DNA from: Takifugu bimaculatus
Taxonomy: Eukaryota; Chordata; Actinopteri; Tetraodontiformes; Tetraodontidae
Reading direction: 5' to 3'
DNA: 64,000 nt
Assembly: GCA_004026145.2 (NCBI GenBank)
Contig: CP034975.1
Location: 2,396,398-2,460,397, forward strand
Shown: in pieces, positions 61,132 through 64,000 of the stretch
How the letters are laid out: the number at the start of each line of letters is the position of its first letter
Position numbering within the stretch: the stretch's first letter is position 1
Notes under the pieces: generated by a model
The model's database searches: none
What the model was told of the DNA's origin: nothing
What the model saw: only the letters and a program-made list of their open reading frames with translations
Made by a program: the position numbers and the translations under genes

Positions 61132-64000
61132 GTGAGTAAGCTATTTTAAGATGACGTGCTAAACATGTTTGGAACCTGACTAACTCCCTGCTGCTGCGAC
61201 GCCAGAGTAGGTTTAATTTAAATGTCCTCAAGGTAAATCCATTTGGGGAGTCTGTTTAATAAAACACACTCTATGCAGCTATTAAGCTGCAGAGCAAAAT
61301 GTCTTATCAATGTGGATATGAAAGGAGTAAAATACATCTATTATTAATAAACTATACCGACCTTCAGGTTGGTTTTCATTAAATAAAAATATCTGACAGT
61401 TTAGATCAAAGTCACAGCTGTGGTGGGGAAAAATAAGACACATCACAATTTGTTTTTGATCAGATTCAGATCTCGTTTATCCGCCTCATTATCACCAAGA
61501 AACTCTGGGGTCCAGCAGAGGGACTTCAACATGACAAAGGAGAGTTAAATCCAGCTAGATTTTGTCCTCTGCTCTGACACCCAGCCTCATTGGAGAAGAC
61601 CTGTGGTTTATTTCTCAAATATCAAGGTGTTAAACATTCTTACTTTTACTATTTAAATGAAGCATTCAGTCTTGTTTTACATCTTTATGATTTGACATGA
61701 GCCCTAATAATAACATCCAATTCTGGCAGCGTTTGCTCAGAGGTTTTTTATTAAATCCTTGCATCTTATTTCAAAAGCAAATTAGGAAGCCTCGACGTCA
61801 GCTGAGTCATAAGTTTATATTTCATCTTCTCTATCAGGAAATCACATGCGCTCTTCTCATAACCTGAGTATTATTTGTTCTTTGCTGTGATAAAAGGAGT
61901 TTCTGACATGCAGAGAAGTCAAACAAGGACGTTCCTGTTTACTGTGCACATAAGTCTCCTCACAGACTCCCACCACAACATCGCTGTCAGTCTGAACTGT
62001 TGGCATTTACATCTGCTTGGTTACTTCCTTTCAAACGTTGTGTGTTTAGCAAGTTTCGAAATCTTCTCTTGCTTATGAATGCGTGCTAACATCAGGTTCG
62101 TGTTATTGTTTCATGGTTTGATATCACAGGAGATGGTGGACTGAGCCAGTCCTGTCCACGGCTCTGAATTAATCCAGAAAGATTAAGTGAAAGGAGTGTA
62201 AATCCACAAATGTTTACCCCTACGTGTCTGGTCTGGGCTCAGTACGTCATGTGTTTGCAGGAAATTGCATTTCTATCGATGAATATTCCCAGTGTTCTTG
62301 GTCGAAGAGAACTCTTAGTGCAGAAAATTCAACTGGACTTCTTGAAGTTTTTTGCATGTATGTTGATCAGAAAGGATTTGCATTCTTGTACATCCCCATC
62401 CCCACATGCGATCGATTCTAGCATTCTGACAAGCAGGATAAATAAATACCTTTGTGTTCCTGGCCTCGGCACAGGGAGGAGGATTTAATGGAAGCTTCTA
62501 TGGGGCTTTTATCATGAAAGGGCTCGTGAAGCTCTTTCCTGTCTCTTATCCAATACAGGATCCACTACGCCAAACAGGGATATGCATAACCTTTTTTTAT
62601 ATGTGCATGGACCTGTCATTCCATGTATTCCAAGTGCTGCACAGTTGGGATTTATATGTATGATTCCGCTCTTGTCCTTCTTTTCAGGCTGAGCACTTGA
62701 CTTATCTCCCTCGTGACAATAACTGCTCGTTGCTGTCTGTGCTGGTTTTGTGTGTGCGAAGGCATTGAGATCTCTCTGTCACCTGCCTCCATGTACCATC
62801 ACTGTCAGTCGGACCAAGGTTGTGCTTCCCACCCAGTCAAGAATATCAGCTTTACCTCACCTTTCCCATCTAACCTTTCATTCATATGGCGACTGCATTT
62901 GGAATCTGTTACTTCAGATGAAACTGCACATTTCTGCTTAAGCTTTCTTTCTTCTCTAACTTGTGTTGATAAATCTTTGTGAACTCTAGCCTCTGCCACA
63001 ACTTCAAATACGAATATTTCTTTTACAACTATCCGGTTGGACCCGACGACCTGCTGGAACAGGAGTTCTACTCGCGGGCTGCTGCTTCGCTGTCGGGTCA
63101 CCTTTGCGTGCCTGAGCAGTTTTATTCATCCTGTGTGAGGCTAACTTTTTTAGAATGCCATCGATCAAAAATCCATCGCACCCTTCCCACTCACCTTCTC
63201 AGAAGCAGCACAGACTTGCAGTCTAATGGAGGGTTTCTCTTCAGCCAGCTCTTCACTCAGTCACTGTCTGGAGAAGGAAGGCGCCTGATATTTTCTTTGT
63301 GAGGTGTTTTGGAACATAAATAAGAAGCATGCTAATGAGTCCTCAGTGCTGAGTGTTATCGCCACCACAGTTAACCCAGGTATCTCCTCTCTTCTGTCAT
63401 CAATCCAATGGCAGAGCCCTCCTGAATGAAAGCTTTAATTAGCCAGCCATGAAGCCAAATGTACCGGAATGAAATGCATCCCAGCCTATCCCCCCCCCCC
63501 CCCCGAGCGGGTTTGTGTGTAATTGATGATTTTTGTGGTAGAAACGTGACACACTGAGCAAAACTATGAAGCAAACTTTGCGGTGAAGATTTCTTCAAGT
63601 AGAGTATGATCAATTCAGACGGATTTGCCTTTGTCAAACCCCAAAATACCACATTTAGTCATGAAAATGGCAGCAGAGCAGCTCTGTGATCCCCCATTCA
63701 GTAGCTTTGGCTCACTGTCCCCTACTGTATACTGCTCTACTTTTTTCAAACTTCTGTCTGAGATGCTTTATTAAAGTAGAATAAAAGACTTTCCCTTAAC
63801 TCGTTCTGAGAGGCTGCACGCTGTTCGCAGCACACAGACGCTGCCTGACGCTGCAGAACCTCACTAGATGGGAGGGGATAAGGACCCTACGCTCTCATAC
63901 TGCATAAGCTGGAGATGCTTAAAACAAGGGTTGCATCATTAACGCCATCACGCTGTGGGCATCCTTATCTGTCAACAGCCGCCACGTTGGCAATCTCCAC
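61132..64000 (+). other. bard1: bard1 intron 9, running to the window edge
   Basis: At least 2.87 kb without a bard1 exon. It contains a poly-C run at 63490-63504 and an unassigned exon-like segment at about 62990-63134, discussed in the findings. The outgoing phase is 1, so exon 10 must begin with two bases completing a codon. Confidence 0.5.
63490..63504. repeat. Poly-C homopolymer
   Basis: A run of 15 C in the last visible bard1 intron. Confidence 0.9.

Noticed and set aside
62454..62663. Possible bard1 exon 10
   Set aside because: The peptide shows no resemblance to the BRCT1-BRCT2 region (no LFDGC-type motif) and its acceptor phase does not help.
1..64000. CRISPR arrays, tRNA or rRNA genes, integrated viral genes
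   Set aside because: None was recognised on either strand; the tandem repeats present are simple microsatellites or short duplications.

Overview
This is a vertebrate nuclear window, most likely a teleost fish. Every gene is split into short exons with GT-AG introns, all four genes are vertebrate families, introns are compact, and microsatellites of (CA), (GT), (ATGG) and poly-C are frequent. No prokaryotic, viral or organellar genes were seen. All four genes lie on the + strand. The gene order is 3' end of dhdh (1-853), pofut2 (1784-5406), a very large abca12 (8071-53401, plus a likely non-coding first exon ending at 7146) and the first nine exons of bard1 (54423 to beyond the window). ABCA12 beside BARD1 is also the human 2q35 arrangement, which supports the orthology call. 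DHDH and POFUT2 are on other human chromosomes.

The genes are not an operon and share no obvious pathway. dhdh is a cytosolic NAD(P)-dependent oxidoreductase. pofut2 is the ER O-fucosyltransferase of thrombospondin repeats. abca12 is a full-length ABC lipid transporter, in mammals the lamellar-granule glucosylceramide transporter of keratinocytes. bard1 is the RING/ankyrin/BRCT partner of BRCA1. Exon boundaries were set by reading frame, splice phase and recalled human protein organisation; no alignment could be run.

abca12 fills about 45 kb. I count about 70 coding exons and about 4,400 codons, against roughly 2,600 in human ABCA12. The surplus lies in the first extracellular loop, which includes a single 2,637-base exon and an 894-base exon and carries two furin-like tetrabasic sites. 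Both transmembrane domains and both nucleotide-binding domains are present with their motifs. Six one-base frame breaks sit inside otherwise clean exons. Five are in homopolymer runs and one pair compensates, so sequence error is more likely than gene decay. dhdh carries a separate in-frame TAG.

The remainder is introns and three intergenic stretches. These hold probable promoters (a CRE before pofut2, CRE-like and GC boxes before abca12, a palindromic ETS site and an E2F-like site before bard1), poly(A) signals, simple repeats and one decayed LINE reverse-transcriptase fragment inside an abca12 intron. I saw no new multi-gene system. The most unusual things here are the enlarged abca12 ectodomain and an unassigned exon-like segment near 62990.
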